The notes below the pieces were generated by a model that saw only the letters and a list, made by a program, of their open reading frames with translations, ran no database searches and was not told the origin of the DNA. From assembly GCF_009711715.1 (NCBI RefSeq), contig NZ_VENF01000015.1, forward strand, positions 1-64,000: DNA of 64,000 nt, written 5' to 3'. Positions 36,261 to 45,931 of this stretch are shown piece after piece. Numbering within the stretch: position 1 is the first letter of the stretch; each line of letters starts with the position of its first letter. The position numbers were made by a program, and so were the translations under genes. Source of the stretch: Methylophaga sp. (GTDB lineage: Bacteria; Pseudomonadota; Gammaproteobacteria; Nitrosococcales; Methylophagaceae).

Positions 36261-37109
36261 GTGAGAACCGTTTTTCTAAACGGCGAGTATCTGCCCGCCG
36301 ATCAGGCCCGGGTTTCTGTTCTCGATCGCGGCTTTCTGCTGGGTGATGGTGTTTATGAGGTGATTCCGGTCTATCAGGGCTTGCCTTTCTGTCTGAAAGA
36401 ACATCTGCAGCGCCTGCAACGCAGCCTGGACGGGGTGCGGATGGCAAATCCCTATTCCCTTGATGAATGGAGTGAGATTATCGCCCGCCTGGTGAAAGAA
36501 AATGACGGCGATAATCAGGCCGTGTACCTGCAGGTGACAAGGGGCGTCGCACCGCGTGATCATGTTTTCCCGGAAGGCGTTGAGCCCACCGCTTTTGTGA
36601 TGACTAACCCGATTAAACCGCTGCCCGCCTGGTACAAACAGGAAGGCATCAAGGCGATTACAGTCAATGATATTCGCTGGGCCCAGTGTGATATCAAAGC
36701 CATCACACTGCTGCCTAACAGTCTGTTACGACAACAGGCACAGGATGTCGGTGCCCAGGAAGCGATTCTGATTCGTGATGGCTATATGACCGAGGGCTCT
36801 GCCAGTAACAGCTATGCGGTACTGGATGGTGTCATTTACACCGCCCCCAAAGATGAGAAAGTGCTGCCCGGCATTACCCGGGATGTGGTACTGGCATTGG
36901 CACAAGCGGCCAATATTCCTTATCGTGAACAGGCTGTCTCTGCTGAGCAGCTGAAACAGGCCGATGAAATCTGGATCAGCAGCTCTACCCGTGAATTATT
37001 GCCTGTCACTTCACTCGATGGTGCACCGGTGGGCGGCGGTAAACCGGGCCCGGTCTGGCAGCAGCTGGACGCGCTTTACCAGCGCCGCAAAACAGAGGGC
37101 AGTGTATGA
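36261..37109 (+). CDS. dat: D-amino-acid aminotransferase
   Basis: This PLP enzyme interconverts D-alanine and D-glutamate and so feeds peptidoglycan precursors. The 282-residue protein has the fold-type IV blocks: NGEYLPADQARVSVLDRGFLLGDGVYEVIP, RGVAPRDHVFPE, the PLP lysine in DIKAITLLPNSLLRQQA, and EGSASNSYAVLDGVIYTAP. GTG 36261 follows dacA by 3 bp and its stop overlaps the DUF493 gene by four bases. Branched-chain transaminase and aminodeoxychorismate lyase are related, but RGFLLGDGVYEV and RGVAPRDH favour D-amino acid specificity. Confidence 0.85.
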   Translation: MRTVFLNGEYLPADQARVSVLDRGFLLGDGVYEVIPVYQGLPFCLKEHLQRLQRSLDGVRMANPYSLDEWSEIIARLVKENDGDNQAVYLQVTRGVAPRDHVFPEGVEPTAFVMTNPIKPLPAWYKQEGIKAITVNDIRWAQCDIKAITLLPNSLLRQQAQDVGAQEAILIRDGYMTEGSASNSYAVLDGVIYTAPKDEKVLPGITRDVVLALAQAANIPYREQAVSAEQLKQADEIWISSSTRELLPVTSLDGAPVGGGKPGPVWQQLDALYQRRKTEGSV

Positions 37110-37384
37110 GCGAACAGGATAAACAACAGGAAACCCTGCTGGAGTTTCCCTGTGACTTTGCTATCAAAGCCATGGGCGAAACCAGTGATGACCTGGATCA
37201 GATCGTGGTCGAAATCGTGCGCCGCCATGTGGAAGATATCTCGGAAGGCGCGGTCAGCAGTCGCCAGAGTTCCGGTGGCAAGTTCACTTCGGTTACGGTC
37301 ACCATCCGGGCAACCAGTAAGCCGCAACTCGACGCGATTTATCAGGATCTGACCAGCCATCACCGCATTAAGTACGTGCTCTGA
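37106..37384 (+). CDS. ybeD: DUF493 family protein YbeD
   Basis: A 92-residue protein of the YbeD/DUF493 family, an ACT-like fold of uncertain function that is nearly always near lipB. Family marks are LLEFPCDFAIKAMG, VEIVRRHV, SSGGKFTSVTVTI and the C-terminal IYQDLTSHHRIKYVL. It overlaps dat by four bases and its stop overlaps the lipB start by one. Confidence 0.93.
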   Translation: MSEQDKQQETLLEFPCDFAIKAMGETSDDLDQIVVEIVRRHVEDISEGAVSSRQSSGGKFTSVTVTIRATSKPQLDAIYQDLTSHHRIKYVL

Positions 37385-37998
37385 TGATCGTTAGAGATCT
37401 GGGGCTCGTTGACTACCAGCCGGTAGTCGAGAAAATGCGTGAGTTCACACTGACACGGGGACCGGACACCGAGGACGAACTCTGGCTGCTGGAACATCAG
37501 CCCGTCTTTACTCAGGGGGCCAACGGTCAGGCGGAACATGTACTGGATCTGCACGATATCCCCTTGGTTGCGACTGATCGTGGTGGTCAGGTGACTTATC
37601 ACGGCCCGGGTCAGCTTATCGCTTATCCTTTGATTGATTTGCGCCGCCATAAGTCGGGCATCAGACAGATGGTGACACAGCTGGAGCAGACGGTTATCAG
37701 CATGCTCGCAGCCTTTGATGTCGATGCCTACGCCCGAAAAGATGCCCCCGGCGTCTATGTCAATGAGCGCAAGATTGCTTCGCTGGGTTTACGGGTCAAG
37801 CGCGGTGCCTGTTATCATGGTGTCAGTTTCAATATTGATATGGATCTGACGCCGTTCAGCTATATCAATCCCTGTGGCCAGGCAGGCATGGAAGTCATTG
37901 ACCTGACTTCACTCGATATCGAACTGACGATGGTCGAGGCCAAACAACAATTTATCGCTGCATTTAAACAGCAGATGCAGACAGGTATGAATACATGA
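37384..37998 (+). CDS. lipB: Octanoyl-[ACP]:protein octanoyltransferase
   Basis: LipB moves octanoyl groups from acyl carrier protein to the lipoyl domains of 2-oxo-acid dehydrogenases and GcvH. The 204 residues have [14 protein letters not shown], the catalytic Lys in [17 protein letters not shown] and [12 protein letters not shown], and the nucleophilic Cys in [14 protein letters not shown] 37384 overlaps the ybeD stop. The stop overlaps the lipA start by four bases. Confidence 0.97.
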   Translation: MIVRDLGLVDYQPVVEKMREFTLTRGPDTEDELWLLEHQPVFTQGANGQAEHVLDLHDIPLVATDRGGQVTYHGPGQLIAYPLIDLRRHKSGIRQMVTQLEQTVISMLAAFDVDAYARKDAPGVYVNERKIASLGLRVKRGACYHGVSFNIDMDLTPFSYINPCGQAGMEVIDLTSLDIELTMVEAKQQFIAAFKQQMQTGMNT

Positions 37999-38951
37999 CA
38001 GAGACAGTAGAGGGTAAACGCGACGTCCGCGCGCTCAAGGGCGAATCGAAGGTTTCCCGTATTCCGATCAAGATTGAACCCAGCCAGCCCAAGCGCAAGC
38101 CGGAGTGGATCCGGGCCAAATCACACGGTGACCCGCGTGTTCAACACATTAAGGATATGCTGCGCGAACACCAACTGCATACCGTCTGCGAGGAAGCTGC
38201 CTGCCCCAATCTGGGAGAATGTTTTTCTCATGGCACGGCCACGTTCCTGATTATGGGCAATATCTGTACCCGCCGCTGCCCGTTCTGTGATGTGGCCCAT
38301 GGTCGTCCCGATCCGCTGGATCAGAATGAGCCGGCACATCTGGCTAAAACGATTGCCGCCATGCAGCTTAAGCATGTGGTGATTACCTCGGTCGACCGAG
38401 ACGATTTGCGTGACGGCGGGGCTAATCATTTCGTCAAATGCATCAACGAAGTTCGCAGCCAGTCGCCACAGACCAATATTGAAACGCTGGTGCCGGATTT
38501 CCGCGGCCGCATGGATGTGGCGCTGGAAATCCTGACTCAGAGTCCGCCGGATATTTTCAACCATAACCTGGAGACTGTACCGCGCCTGTATAAGGCAGCC
38601 CGTCCCGGCTCCGATTATCAGTGGTCACTGGATTTGATTCGACGCTTTCAGGACTTGCATCCGGAAGTGCCGACCAAGTCAGGCCTGATGCTCGGCCTCG
38701 GTGAGACCATGGATGAAGTCAAACAGGTCATGCAGGATTTACGTGATCACGGCTGCCGCATGCTGACCCTCGGTCAGTATCTGCAACCCAGCCGCCATCA
38801 TCTGCCCGTCGATCGCTTTGTTACCCCGGCCGAGTTCGATGAACTGGGCGAGCTGGGTAAACAGATGGGCTTTGATCATGTGGCCAGTGGGCCGATGGTG
38901 CGCTCTTCTTATCATGCCGACTTACAGGCCCAGGGTGAAAAAGTCTCCTGA
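37995..38951 (+). CDS. lipA: Lipoyl synthase
   Basis: LipA inserts two sulfur atoms into octanoyl chains to make lipoyl cofactor. It is a radical SAM enzyme with two Fe4S4 clusters: [12 protein letters not shown] (Cys65, 70, 76) carries the sacrificial sulfur cluster, and CTRRCPFC (Cys91, 95, 98) the radical SAM cluster. The C-terminal SSYHAD (serine ligand region) is intact. The 318 residues fit the family (about 321). It closes the run from mreC. Confidence 0.98.
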   Translation: MTETVEGKRDVRALKGESKVSRIPIKIEPSQPKRKPEWIRAKSHGDPRVQHIKDMLREHQLHTVCEEAACPNLGECFSHGTATFLIMGNICTRRCPFCDVAHGRPDPLDQNEPAHLAKTIAAMQLKHVVITSVDRDDLRDGGANHFVKCINEVRSQSPQTNIETLVPDFRGRMDVALEILTQSPPDIFNHNLETVPRLYKAARPGSDYQWSLDLIRRFQDLHPEVPTKSGLMLGLGETMDEVKQVMQDLRDHGCRMLTLGQYLQPSRHHLPVDRFVTPAEFDELGELGKQMGFDHVASGPMVRSSYHADLQAQGEKVS

Positions 38952-39000
38952 TTCGTAAACAGGTCCGGTATGCCCGGGCCCTGACAAAGGGAGGATGACA

Positions 39001-39273
39001 ATGACTGAATCAACTTTAGACTGTGGTGTTGTCGATAACCTGGAACTGGCCTGCCTGCATCGCTATGATCTGGCCGTAACCATGAACAATGGTGAACAGT
39101 TTGAAGGCAAGGCACGCAATCTGACAACCAACGGCGAACGTCAGGAATGTCTTATTCTGGATACGCACGGTGGTGAGAGAACCATCATCCTGGCCGATGC
39201 CAAAACAGCCAGTGCTTTGACAGAAAATGACTATTTCACTGAGCTGGATTTGAATAAAACGGAACAGAGTTAA
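39001..39273 (+). CDS. rof: Rof/YaeO-like Rho-binding antiterminator
   Basis: Rof (YaeO) binds Rho and blocks its RNA-binding surface, reducing Rho-dependent termination. The 90-residue protein matches the family through CGVVDNLELACLHRYDLAV, then GEQFEGKARNL and RTIILADAKTAS, an SH3-like beta barrel. GGGAGG at 38989-38994 abuts ATG 38995 but is well placed for ATG 39001, which is chosen. It lies 49 bp after lipA and 72 bp before fccB, perhaps on its own transcript. Confidence 0.75.
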   Translation: MTESTLDCGVVDNLELACLHRYDLAVTMNNGEQFEGKARNLTTNGERQECLILDTHGGERTIILADAKTASALTENDYFTELDLNKTEQS

Positions 39274-39345
39274 GCAAAACCGGCCCTGTACCGGCTAGGA
39301 TAGTTTAAGGTTGCCCGGGCGCAGTCAAAGTACAGAGGAGGGATC

Positions 39346-40617
39346 ATGGCCATTAACCGACGCAGGCTGATACAAACAGCAGCCGCAGCCAGTTCGCTGG
39401 CTTTATTCCCTCATCTGAAACTCGCCGCCAAAACCGACAGTAAACGGCAACGTGTCGTTGTTATTGGTGGTGGCTTTGCCGGCGCGACCGCAGCCAAATA
39501 TCTGAAGTTGTGGGCGCCCGATCTCGAAGTCGTCATGATCGAGGAAAACAGTCGTTTTGTGTCGTGCCCACAGAGTAATCTGGTCCTGAGCGGCAACCGG
39601 ACCATGCAGCAACTCACCCATGACTATCAGTCGCTGTCGAGTCATCACAAGGTCAGAACTGTTCAGGCGACGGTCACGGCGATAGATACCGAAAAGCGCG
39701 CCGTGACGCTTGAGGATGGCACTGAGATTGGCTACGACCGGGTGATTGTCGCCCCCGGCGTCGATTTTATTTATGACGCACTGCCAATGCTGACAACGGA
39801 CGTCGTTAACAACAAAATCCCGCATGCCTGGAAAGCCGGCCCGCAGACGCAACTGTTATTCAATCAACTCAAGGCGATGCCCCAGGGCGGCAAAGTCGTG
39901 ATGACGGTACCTAATGCGCCGTTCCGTTGTCCACCCGGCCCTTATGAGCGCGCCTGCCAGATTGCCCTGTTCCTGAAAAATCATAATCCGAAAGGCAAGC
40001 TGATTATTCTGGATGCCAACGGCGATGTTGTTTCCAAAAAAGCCCTGTTTACCGATGCATGGGAGCGTTATTACTCAGGACTTATTGATTACTACCCGAG
40101 TAATGCACTCGAGTCGATTGATGTTGCGACTATGACTGTCGAGAGTCTGTTCGATAGTTTCAAAGCGGATGTGCTCAATGTGATTCCACCGCAAAAGGCC
40201 GGTAAGGTGGCCGATCTGGCCGGTGTGATCAATGTGGATCGTCGCTGGTGTGAAGTGGATTTCCGGACTTATGAATCGACGGCTGTCAGTGGTGTCCACG
40301 TGGTTGGTGATGCGGTCGCGTCGAATATGCCGAAATCAGGCCATATTGCAAATTCTCAGGCCAAAGTCTGTGCGGCCGCGGTGATTGCCCTGCTTAAACA
40401 GCAGCCGGTGGAAGCTCAGCCCAAGTTTGGCAATACCTGTTACAGCTTTGTAGATGCAAACCAGGCCGGCCATGTGGCGGCGGTATTTGGCTACGATGAG
40501 ACTGACGGACAGATGAATGCTATGCCCGGCGCTGGCGCGACGTCGGTCGCAACTGAAATGGAAGGGCGGATTGCAGATGCCTGGGCGCAGAATATCTGGT
40601 CAGATATTTTGCGATAA
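39346..40617 (+). CDS. fccB: Flavocytochrome c sulfide dehydrogenase, flavoprotein subunit
   Basis: FccB is a periplasmic flavoprotein that oxidises sulfide and passes electrons to a cytochrome c subunit. The 423-residue precursor has a Tat-like signal (RRRLIQT at 5-11, then hydrophobic), the FAD fold VVVIGGGFAGATAAKYLK (37-54), Cys74 in FVSCPQSN, which in flavocytochrome c carries the covalent FAD, and the redox disulfide candidates Cys195 (FRCPPGPYERA) and Cys365 (NTCYSF). SoxF is the alternative name. No cytochrome gene is adjacent; the only candidate is fccA at 16423. Confidence 0.9.
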   Translation: MAINRRRLIQTAAAASSLALFPHLKLAAKTDSKRQRVVVIGGGFAGATAAKYLKLWAPDLEVVMIEENSRFVSCPQSNLVLSGNRTMQQLTHDYQSLSSHHKVRTVQATVTAIDTEKRAVTLEDGTEIGYDRVIVAPGVDFIYDALPMLTTDVVNNKIPHAWKAGPQTQLLFNQLKAMPQGGKVVMTVPNAPFRCPPGPYERACQIALFLKNHNPKGKLIILDANGDVVSKKALFTDAWERYYSGLIDYYPSNALESIDVATMTVESLFDSFKADVLNVIPPQKAGKVADLAGVINVDRRWCEVDFRTYESTAVSGVHVVGDAVASNMPKSGHIANSQAKVCAAAVIALLKQQPVEAQPKFGNTCYSFVDANQAGHVAAVFGYDETDGQMNAMPGAGATSVATEMEGRIADAWAQNIWSDILR

Positions 40618-40650
40618 ATGCTGGCGAATCGATGGCAGACCATATCCGGG

Positions 40651-40679
40651 GTGTGACGGCAGGGGCAATGCAGTATAAT
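40651..40679 (+). promoter_or_regulatory. Promoter candidate upstream of gltA
   Basis: A perfect TATAAT lies at 40674-40679, about 190 bp before gltA; the -35 region (GTGTGA, 40651) is poor. No known operator or riboswitch was recognised in the 251-bp gap. Confidence 0.4.
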
Positions 40680-40868
40680 GCCTGCTTTTCTGGTGCGCTT
40701 TTTAATGTGATATCGAAGCGCGGCGCGGCTCTGGCAAAGCATGAAATATAGATAAAATCATCTTCAGTCCGAATCTCGCCCTGTTGAGGGATACCCCGAT
40801 AGCACATTGCCCTGTTTCAAATTCAGCGTACCAAATCTCCGCCATCAAGTTATTTTATGAGGTTGTAG

Positions 40869-42029
40869 ATGAGTGATTTTTTACCCGGCCTGGAAGGTGT
40901 CCCCGCAACAAAGTCCGCCATTTCTTATATTGATGGTGAGAAAGGGATACTGAGTTATCGCGGTTATCCGCTGGAAACGCTGGCAGCAAACAGCAGTTTT
41001 GAAGAATCCACCCTGTTGTTACTCAATGGCGAACTGCCGACCCAAAAAGCACTCGACGACTTCAAGCAGGAGCTGCGGCAGAACTACCGCATCAAGTACC
41101 ACATTCGTGAAATGATGCGTCATTTCCCGCACGATGGTCATCCGATGGATATGCTGCAGACCGCGGTATCCAGCCTCGGTATGTTTTACCCAGGCACAGA
41201 GTGTCTGACCGGTGCTGATAGCTGTGAAGATCTGGATTACGTCCGCAATATGACGGTCAATATCATTGCACAGATGGCACCGCTGGTGGCGATGTGGGAA
41301 CACATCCGCTACGGTTGGGACCCGATTCAACCGCGCTCGGATCTGTCGGTCGCTGAAAACCTGCTCTACATGTTCACCGGCAAAGAGCCGGATCCGTTGA
41401 TGGCCAAAATCATGGATGTCTGCCTGATTCTGCATGCCGAACATACGCTCAATGCCTCGACCTTTGCGGCCCTGGTTGCCGGTTCTACGCTGGCTTCTCC
41501 ATACAGTGTGATTTCAGCAGCGATTGGTACCCTGTCGGGGCCTTTGCATGGTGGTGCCAACCAGCGCGTGGTGGGGATGCTGCAGGAAATCGGTTCACCC
41601 GATAATGTTGAAGCCTGGGTTGATGCCAAGCTGAAAAACAAAGAAGTGATCTGGGGCATGGGCCACCGCGAATACAAGGTCAAAGATCCCCGGGCAACAA
41701 TTCTGCACAAGCTGGTGGAAAAACTGGTGGAAGAGCGCGGCGGTGCACTGGATGATATGTTCGAAACCGCCTTGAAACTGGAAGAAGTCTGCGCCGATCG
41801 TCTGGGCCACAAAGGGGTCTATCCTAACGTCGATTTTTATTCCGGCATTCTCTATTCGGAAATGGGCATTCCCGAAGATCAGTTCACGGCGCTGTTTGCC
41901 GTTGCCCGCAGTGCCGGCTGGCTGGCGCACTGGCGTGAGCAAATTGCCAATAACCGTATTTACCGTCCGACCCAGATCTACGTCGGCAGTGAAATGCGTG
42001 ATTACGTCCCGATTAACGAGCGCAGTTAA
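40869..42029 (+). CDS. gltA: Citrate synthase (short form)
   Basis: Citrate synthase condenses oxaloacetate with acetyl-CoA at the entry of the TCA cycle. The 386-residue protein is of the short type, unlike the hexameric 427-residue E. coli GltA. The catalytic residues are His227 in GPLHGGANQ, His266 in WGMGHREY and Asp322 in PNVDFYSGILY. A 2-methylcitrate synthase (prpC) is the main alternative, but no propionate genes are near. A strong terminator follows at 42050. Confidence 0.88.
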   Translation: MSDFLPGLEGVPATKSAISYIDGEKGILSYRGYPLETLAANSSFEESTLLLLNGELPTQKALDDFKQELRQNYRIKYHIREMMRHFPHDGHPMDMLQTAVSSLGMFYPGTECLTGADSCEDLDYVRNMTVNIIAQMAPLVAMWEHIRYGWDPIQPRSDLSVAENLLYMFTGKEPDPLMAKIMDVCLILHAEHTLNASTFAALVAGSTLASPYSVISAAIGTLSGPLHGGANQRVVGMLQEIGSPDNVEAWVDAKLKNKEVIWGMGHREYKVKDPRATILHKLVEKLVEERGGALDDMFETALKLEEVCADRLGHKGVYPNVDFYSGILYSEMGIPEDQFTALFAVARSAGWLAHWREQIANNRIYRPTQIYVGSEMRDYVPINERS

Positions 42030-42049
42030 TTATTTTCACCCTGATGCTG

Positions 42050-42080
42050 CCCTTTCCCCCGGTGGGAAGGGGCTTTCTGT
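42050..42080 (+). terminator. Terminator after gltA
   Basis: GCCCTTTCCC (42050-42059) pairs with GGGAAGGGGC (42065-42074) and is followed by TTTCTGTT. Confidence 0.85.
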
Positions 42081-42130
42081 TGAGATAAGCCTGTAGACTC
42101 GGCTGAGCCTGCGAAAACCAGCACCCCGAA

Positions 42131-43138
42131 CTAACGAATCACCGTCTTACTGGCTTCCCCCTGAATTTCCCGTACCAGTCTCGGCACCAGATAGCCGGGC
42201 AATAGCTTTCTGACGGTATCTATCAGTTCAATTGCCGTTGTTTCTGTCACATCAAAGTGATGCGCGCCTGCGACTTTATCCAGTAGATGCAGATAGTAGG
42301 GCATCACACTGACCTCGCTCAGACGCTCACTGAGATTGACGAGCGCTTCGACCGAATCGTTAATGCCTTTCAGCAAAACAGCCTGGTTCAATAACTGACA
42401 ACCGGCCTGCTGCAACTGCAATAGCGAGCGCGCAGTCTCAGCATCAATCTCATTGGCATGGTTGGCATGAATCACCATCACGACGTTGAGCCTGCAGTTG
42501 CTCACCCAGTCAAGCAGGCGGGCATTTATGCGTTCCGGCAGCACGACCGGCAAACGGGTGTGAATCCGCAGCCGTTTAAGATGCGGAATTTGTTCGAGCT
42601 CGGCCACCAGTCTGGCCAGTTTGTCATCGTTGAGTGACAGGGGATCACCGCCGCTCAGAATCACCTCATTGATAGTGGTGTCGGCACTGATCTGTGTGAG
42701 TGTCTCAGCTAACTGGCTGGCCAGAGGATTACTGTCTGAGTACGGAAAATGCCGCCGGAAACAATAGCGACAATGGATGGCACAGGCACCGGTCGTCACC
42801 AGCAGGGCGCGGCCCTGATATTTCTGCAGCATACCGGGCGAAGTGACGGCAAATTGATCTCCTACCGGATCACTGCCGTAGCCCGTGACATCCAGGCTTT
42901 CATCGATCAGCGGAAAGACCTGTTTCAACAACGGATCCTGCTTGTCACCATAGCGCATCTTGTTGATATAGCTTTGCGGCACGCGCAAGGGAAACTGGCG
43001 GATTTTTGCTTTGTCGATGGCTGCGAGGGCGCCGCGCAGACCCAGTTGTGTCAATAATTCATCGGCATCAGAGACGGCATCAGCCAGCGCTTGTTGCCAG
43101 CTTTGTTTTGTCTTTACGGGCGGGGATTGCGGTATCAT
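42131..43138 (-). CDS. epmB: EF-P beta-lysylation protein EpmB (lysine 2,3-aminomutase)
   Basis: EpmB converts (S)-alpha-lysine to (R)-beta-lysine for transfer to EF-P by EpmA. The 335 residues have the radical SAM cluster CAIHCRYC (Cys119, 123, 126) in [32 protein letters not shown] and [15 protein letters not shown], with a PLP site in the C-terminal half. The frame extends upstream antisense to efp, but the start is ATG 43138 or GTG 43144; GGAG lies 8 bp before the GTG. It is divergent from efp with about 50 bp between. Confidence 0.96.
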   Translation of the reverse strand: MIPQSPPVKTKQSWQQALADAVSDADELLTQLGLRGALAAIDKAKIRQFPLRVPQSYINKMRYGDKQDPLLKQVFPLIDESLDVTGYGSDPVGDQFAVTSPGMLQKYQGRALLVTTGACAIHCRYCFRRHFPYSDSNPLASQLAETLTQISADTTINEVILSGGDPLSLNDDKLARLVAELEQIPHLKRLRIHTRLPVVLPERINARLLDWVSNCRLNVVMVIHANHANEIDAETARSLLQLQQAGCQLLNQAVLLKGINDSVEALVNLSERLSEVSVMPYYLHLLDKVAGAHHFDVTETTAIELIDTVRKLLPGYLVPRLVREIQGEASKTVIR

Positions 43139-43189
43139 AGTCACTTTTATTCTCCGGCAGGCGAAGATCGTCCCCCAAAAGAGGTTAAG

Positions 43190-43759
43190 ATGGCAAGCTA
43201 TAGTACAAATGAATTCAAATCGGGTCTCAAATTCATGCTGGATGGCGATCCATGCAGCATCATCGAGAATGAGTTCGTCAAACCCGGTAAAGGTCAGGCC
43301 TTTAACCGTGTTAAATTCCGTAACCTGAAAACCGGCCGTGTCAACGAGCGCACATTCAAATCGGGTGATACTGTTGAGGGTGCGGACGTCATCGAAATCG
43401 ATCTGGAATACTCCTACAACGATAGTGAGTTCTGGTACTTTATGGACCCGACCACTTTCGAGCAGTATGCCGCTGATGCCAACGCGATTGCGGAATCCAA
43501 AGACTGGCTTAAAGAACAATACACCTACACCGTGACACTCTGGAACGGTTCTCCGCTGCTGGTATTCCCCCCCAACTTTGTCAACCTCGCCGTGGTCGAG
43601 ACCGATCCTGGCGTCCGGGGTGATACTTCAAGCGGCGGTGGTAAACCGGCAACTTTGGAGACCGGCGCCGTGGTTCGGGTGCCGCTGTTCATCGAAATCG
43701 GTGAAGTGCTGAAAGTCGATACCCGGACTTCTTCCTATGTCGAGCGCGCCAAAGACTGA
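43190..43759 (+). CDS. efp: Elongation factor P
   Basis: EF-P rescues ribosomes stalled at polyproline runs. The 189-residue protein has three beta domains and the modification site Lys34 in [10 protein letters not shown], the position lysylated in E. coli. [28 protein letters not shown] text and [25 protein letters not shown] text are the usual blocks (here [20 protein letters not shown]). The start at 43190 ([10 protein letters not shown]) follows GAGG. epmA is downstream on the same strand and epmB is divergent. Confidence 0.98.
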   Translation: MASYSTNEFKSGLKFMLDGDPCSIIENEFVKPGKGQAFNRVKFRNLKTGRVNERTFKSGDTVEGADVIEIDLEYSYNDSEFWYFMDPTTFEQYAADANAIAESKDWLKEQYTYTVTLWNGSPLLVFPPNFVNLAVVETDPGVRGDTSSGGGKPATLETGAVVRVPLFIEIGEVLKVDTRTSSYVERAKD

Positions 43760-43836
43760 ATTCATCTTCGGCTTATGCGTCATAGCGATGATGAACAGAA
43801 TTAATAAAAAAGCGCTGTAAACAGTCTGATATAGCG

Positions 43837-44820
43837 ATGACAACGCAACAGGACTGGCAACCCACGGCAAGCATCGACACGCTAAAACGGCGGGCTCAGC
43901 TTCTGGCTGATGTCCGCCGTTTTTTTGCTGAGCGTGATGTACTCGAGGTGGAGACACCGGTTCTTTCTCAGGCCGCGCCCACCGCGACCTACCTCGACAG
44001 TTTCAGGACTGACTATCAGCCACCGGGCAGCAAGGCGGTCAGCTGTTACCTGCAAACTTCTCCTGAATTTCCCATGAAACGCCTGCTCGCTGCCGGAAGC
44101 GGTGATATCTATCAAATTGCCAAAGTATTTCGAAACGGTGAATGTGGCAGGCTGCATAACCCCGAGTTCACCATGCTGGAATGGTATCGTCCGGCACTGG
44201 ACTATAGCGCTCTGATGCAGGAAGTCGATGATTTGCTGCAGCGGGTTGCGGCCACGCCGGCAGCGATCAGAATTTCTTATCACCAGGCTTTTCAGCAATA
44301 TCTGGATCTCGACATAGAGCAGGTTGATGTGCAAATCCTTAAGCGGGCTGCTTTGTCATTAATCAGTGGACTGCCTGACGACTGGCAGACAGATTATGAT
44401 GGCTGGCTGGAGATGCTGATGAGTGAGGTCATTGAACCCCAGCTCAGTCAACTCAATAAGCCGGTAATGGTTTACGATTTTCCGGCTTCCCAGGCTCAGC
44501 TTGCCAAAATCCATCACAATGCTGATGGCATCGCAGTTGCGGCGAGGTTTGAAGTCTATGCCGGTGGTCTGGAGCTGGCCAATGGCTATGATGAATGTCT
44601 GGATGCCGCTGAGCTGCGTATTCGCTTTGAAGCCGATAACCAACGGCGTAAGCAGCAGGGTAAACCGGCAATGCCCATTGATACCCGTTTGCTGGCAGCG
44701 ATGGAGAAAGGCCTGCCGCCGTGTACCGGCGTTGCATTGGGGCTGGATCGCCTGATGTTATTGCTTGCAGATAAGACGGCCCTCGATGCGGTATTAAGCT
44801 TTGGTTTTGATCGTAGTTGA
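43837..44820 (+). CDS. epmA: EF-P-(R)-beta-lysine ligase EpmA
   Basis: EpmA (PoxA/GenX) is a lysyl-tRNA synthetase paralogue without an anticodon domain that attaches beta-lysine to EF-P Lys34. The 327 residues form only the class II catalytic domain: motif 1 VLEVETPVLSQAAPTATYLDSF, motif 2 RNGECGRLHNPEFTMLEWYRP, motif 3 GVALGLDRLMLL. The length fits the family. With epmB and efp it completes the modification pathway in one 2.7 kb block. Confidence 0.97.
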   Translation: MTTQQDWQPTASIDTLKRRAQLLADVRRFFAERDVLEVETPVLSQAAPTATYLDSFRTDYQPPGSKAVSCYLQTSPEFPMKRLLAAGSGDIYQIAKVFRNGECGRLHNPEFTMLEWYRPALDYSALMQEVDDLLQRVAATPAAIRISYHQAFQQYLDLDIEQVDVQILKRAALSLISGLPDDWQTDYDGWLEMLMSEVIEPQLSQLNKPVMVYDFPASQAQLAKIHHNADGIAVAARFEVYAGGLELANGYDECLDAAELRIRFEADNQRRKQQGKPAMPIDTRLLAAMEKGLPPCTGVALGLDRLMLLLADKTALDAVLSFGFDRS

Positions 44821-44899
44821 GCCATAATAAAATTTTGAAGTCTGTCACGGAATGGCACCTTGACCACGGAAGCGGTGATGCGTAGAAGGACCATGCAAG

Positions 44900-45838
44900 A
44901 TGAGCGACCTTTCAAAATCTGTCGAACCTGATAACGACGTCTATAAAGCTTTGTTGGAATCGACCCGGGCCATCCCCTGGAAAATAGACTGGAACACCAT
45001 GCAGTTTGCCTATATCGGTCCGCAGATTGAAGCATTGCTGGGCTGGGAGCCGTCGAGTTGGGTCTCGGTCAATGACTGGGCAGAGCGCATGCACCCTGAC
45101 GATCAAAAGTGGGTGGTGGACTTCTGTGTGACTCAGTCTAAATCCGGCACTGATCATGAAGCTGACTACCGTGCGCTTACCAAAGACGGCAACTACGTCT
45201 GGATTCGGGACGTGGTGCATGTGGCCCGGGATGAAAAGGGTGAGGTTGAAGCCCTGATCGGCTTTATGTTCGATATCAGCGAGCGTAAGCAAACCGAGCA
45301 GAAACTGCTGGACCTGCAAAAAGAACTGGAAGAACTTTCCTTCAAAGACGGTCTGACCGGCGTGTCCAACCGACGTATGCTGGACTCTGTGCTGGAACAG
45401 GAGTGGGTTCGGGCCAGACGGGAACAGCAAGCTCTGTCAGTATTGCTTGTCGATATCGACTTTTTCAAGCAGTACAATGATTTCTACGGCCATATACAGG
45501 GCGATGACTGTCTGAAACAGGTGGCGCAGGTGCTGGCTGATGCCGCCACCCGTTCGCGTGACTTCTTTGCCCGCTTTGGTGGTGAGGAATTTGTTATGGT
45601 ATTGCCTGAGACCGATGCCGATGCCGCTCAGAAAGTAGCTGAACGCTGCCAGCAACTTATCTTCAAACAGCAAATACTTCATGAACAATCTGAAGTCTCG
45701 CAAATCCTGACCATCAGCATTGGCAGTGGCACGATTGTGCCGACACATAAGGACGAATTAAGGGATTTTCTGGACACTATCGACCGCGCACTTTACCAGG
45801 CAAAACAGACTGGCCGGAACCGGATTAAGGCAGCCTGA
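44900..45838 (+). CDS. PAS-GGDEF diguanylate cyclase
   Basis: A 312-residue cytosolic protein with one PAS domain (about 15-135, ending IGFMFDISERKQTEQKL) and a GGDEF domain (about 140-310). The signature reads GGEEF (in FARFGGEEFVMVLPETDAD), an active form, and an RxxD (RSRD) lies five residues before it, as in the product-inhibition I-site. DGLTGVSNRRMLDSVL and LLVDIDFFKQYNDFYGHIQGDDCL are also intact. It is likely to make cyclic-di-GMP in response to a PAS-bound signal; the signal is unknown. GAAGGACCATGCAAG precedes the ATG. Confidence 0.92.
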   Translation: MSDLSKSVEPDNDVYKALLESTRAIPWKIDWNTMQFAYIGPQIEALLGWEPSSWVSVNDWAERMHPDDQKWVVDFCVTQSKSGTDHEADYRALTKDGNYVWIRDVVHVARDEKGEVEALIGFMFDISERKQTEQKLLDLQKELEELSFKDGLTGVSNRRMLDSVLEQEWVRARREQQALSVLLVDIDFFKQYNDFYGHIQGDDCLKQVAQVLADAATRSRDFFARFGGEEFVMVLPETDADAAQKVAERCQQLIFKQQILHEQSEVSQILTISIGSGTIVPTHKDELRDFLDTIDRALYQAKQTGRNRIKAA

Positions 45839-45931
45839 TCTGACTGGCAGAGTGCATCGGTAACACAGGTTTTTGATTGCCAGGTGACATTGGCCTGGAT
45901 ATGGATATGCTGAAGGCTTGCCGGTAGCGAA

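Noticed and set aside
40869..42029. 2-methylcitrate synthase (prpC)
   Set aside because: No prpB, prpD or acnD gene is near. Citrate synthase is the simpler call, though the short length is shared by both.
43139..43519. Upstream extension of the epmB frame
   Set aside because: It is antisense to efp and does not match the family. The EpmB start is at 43138 or 43144.
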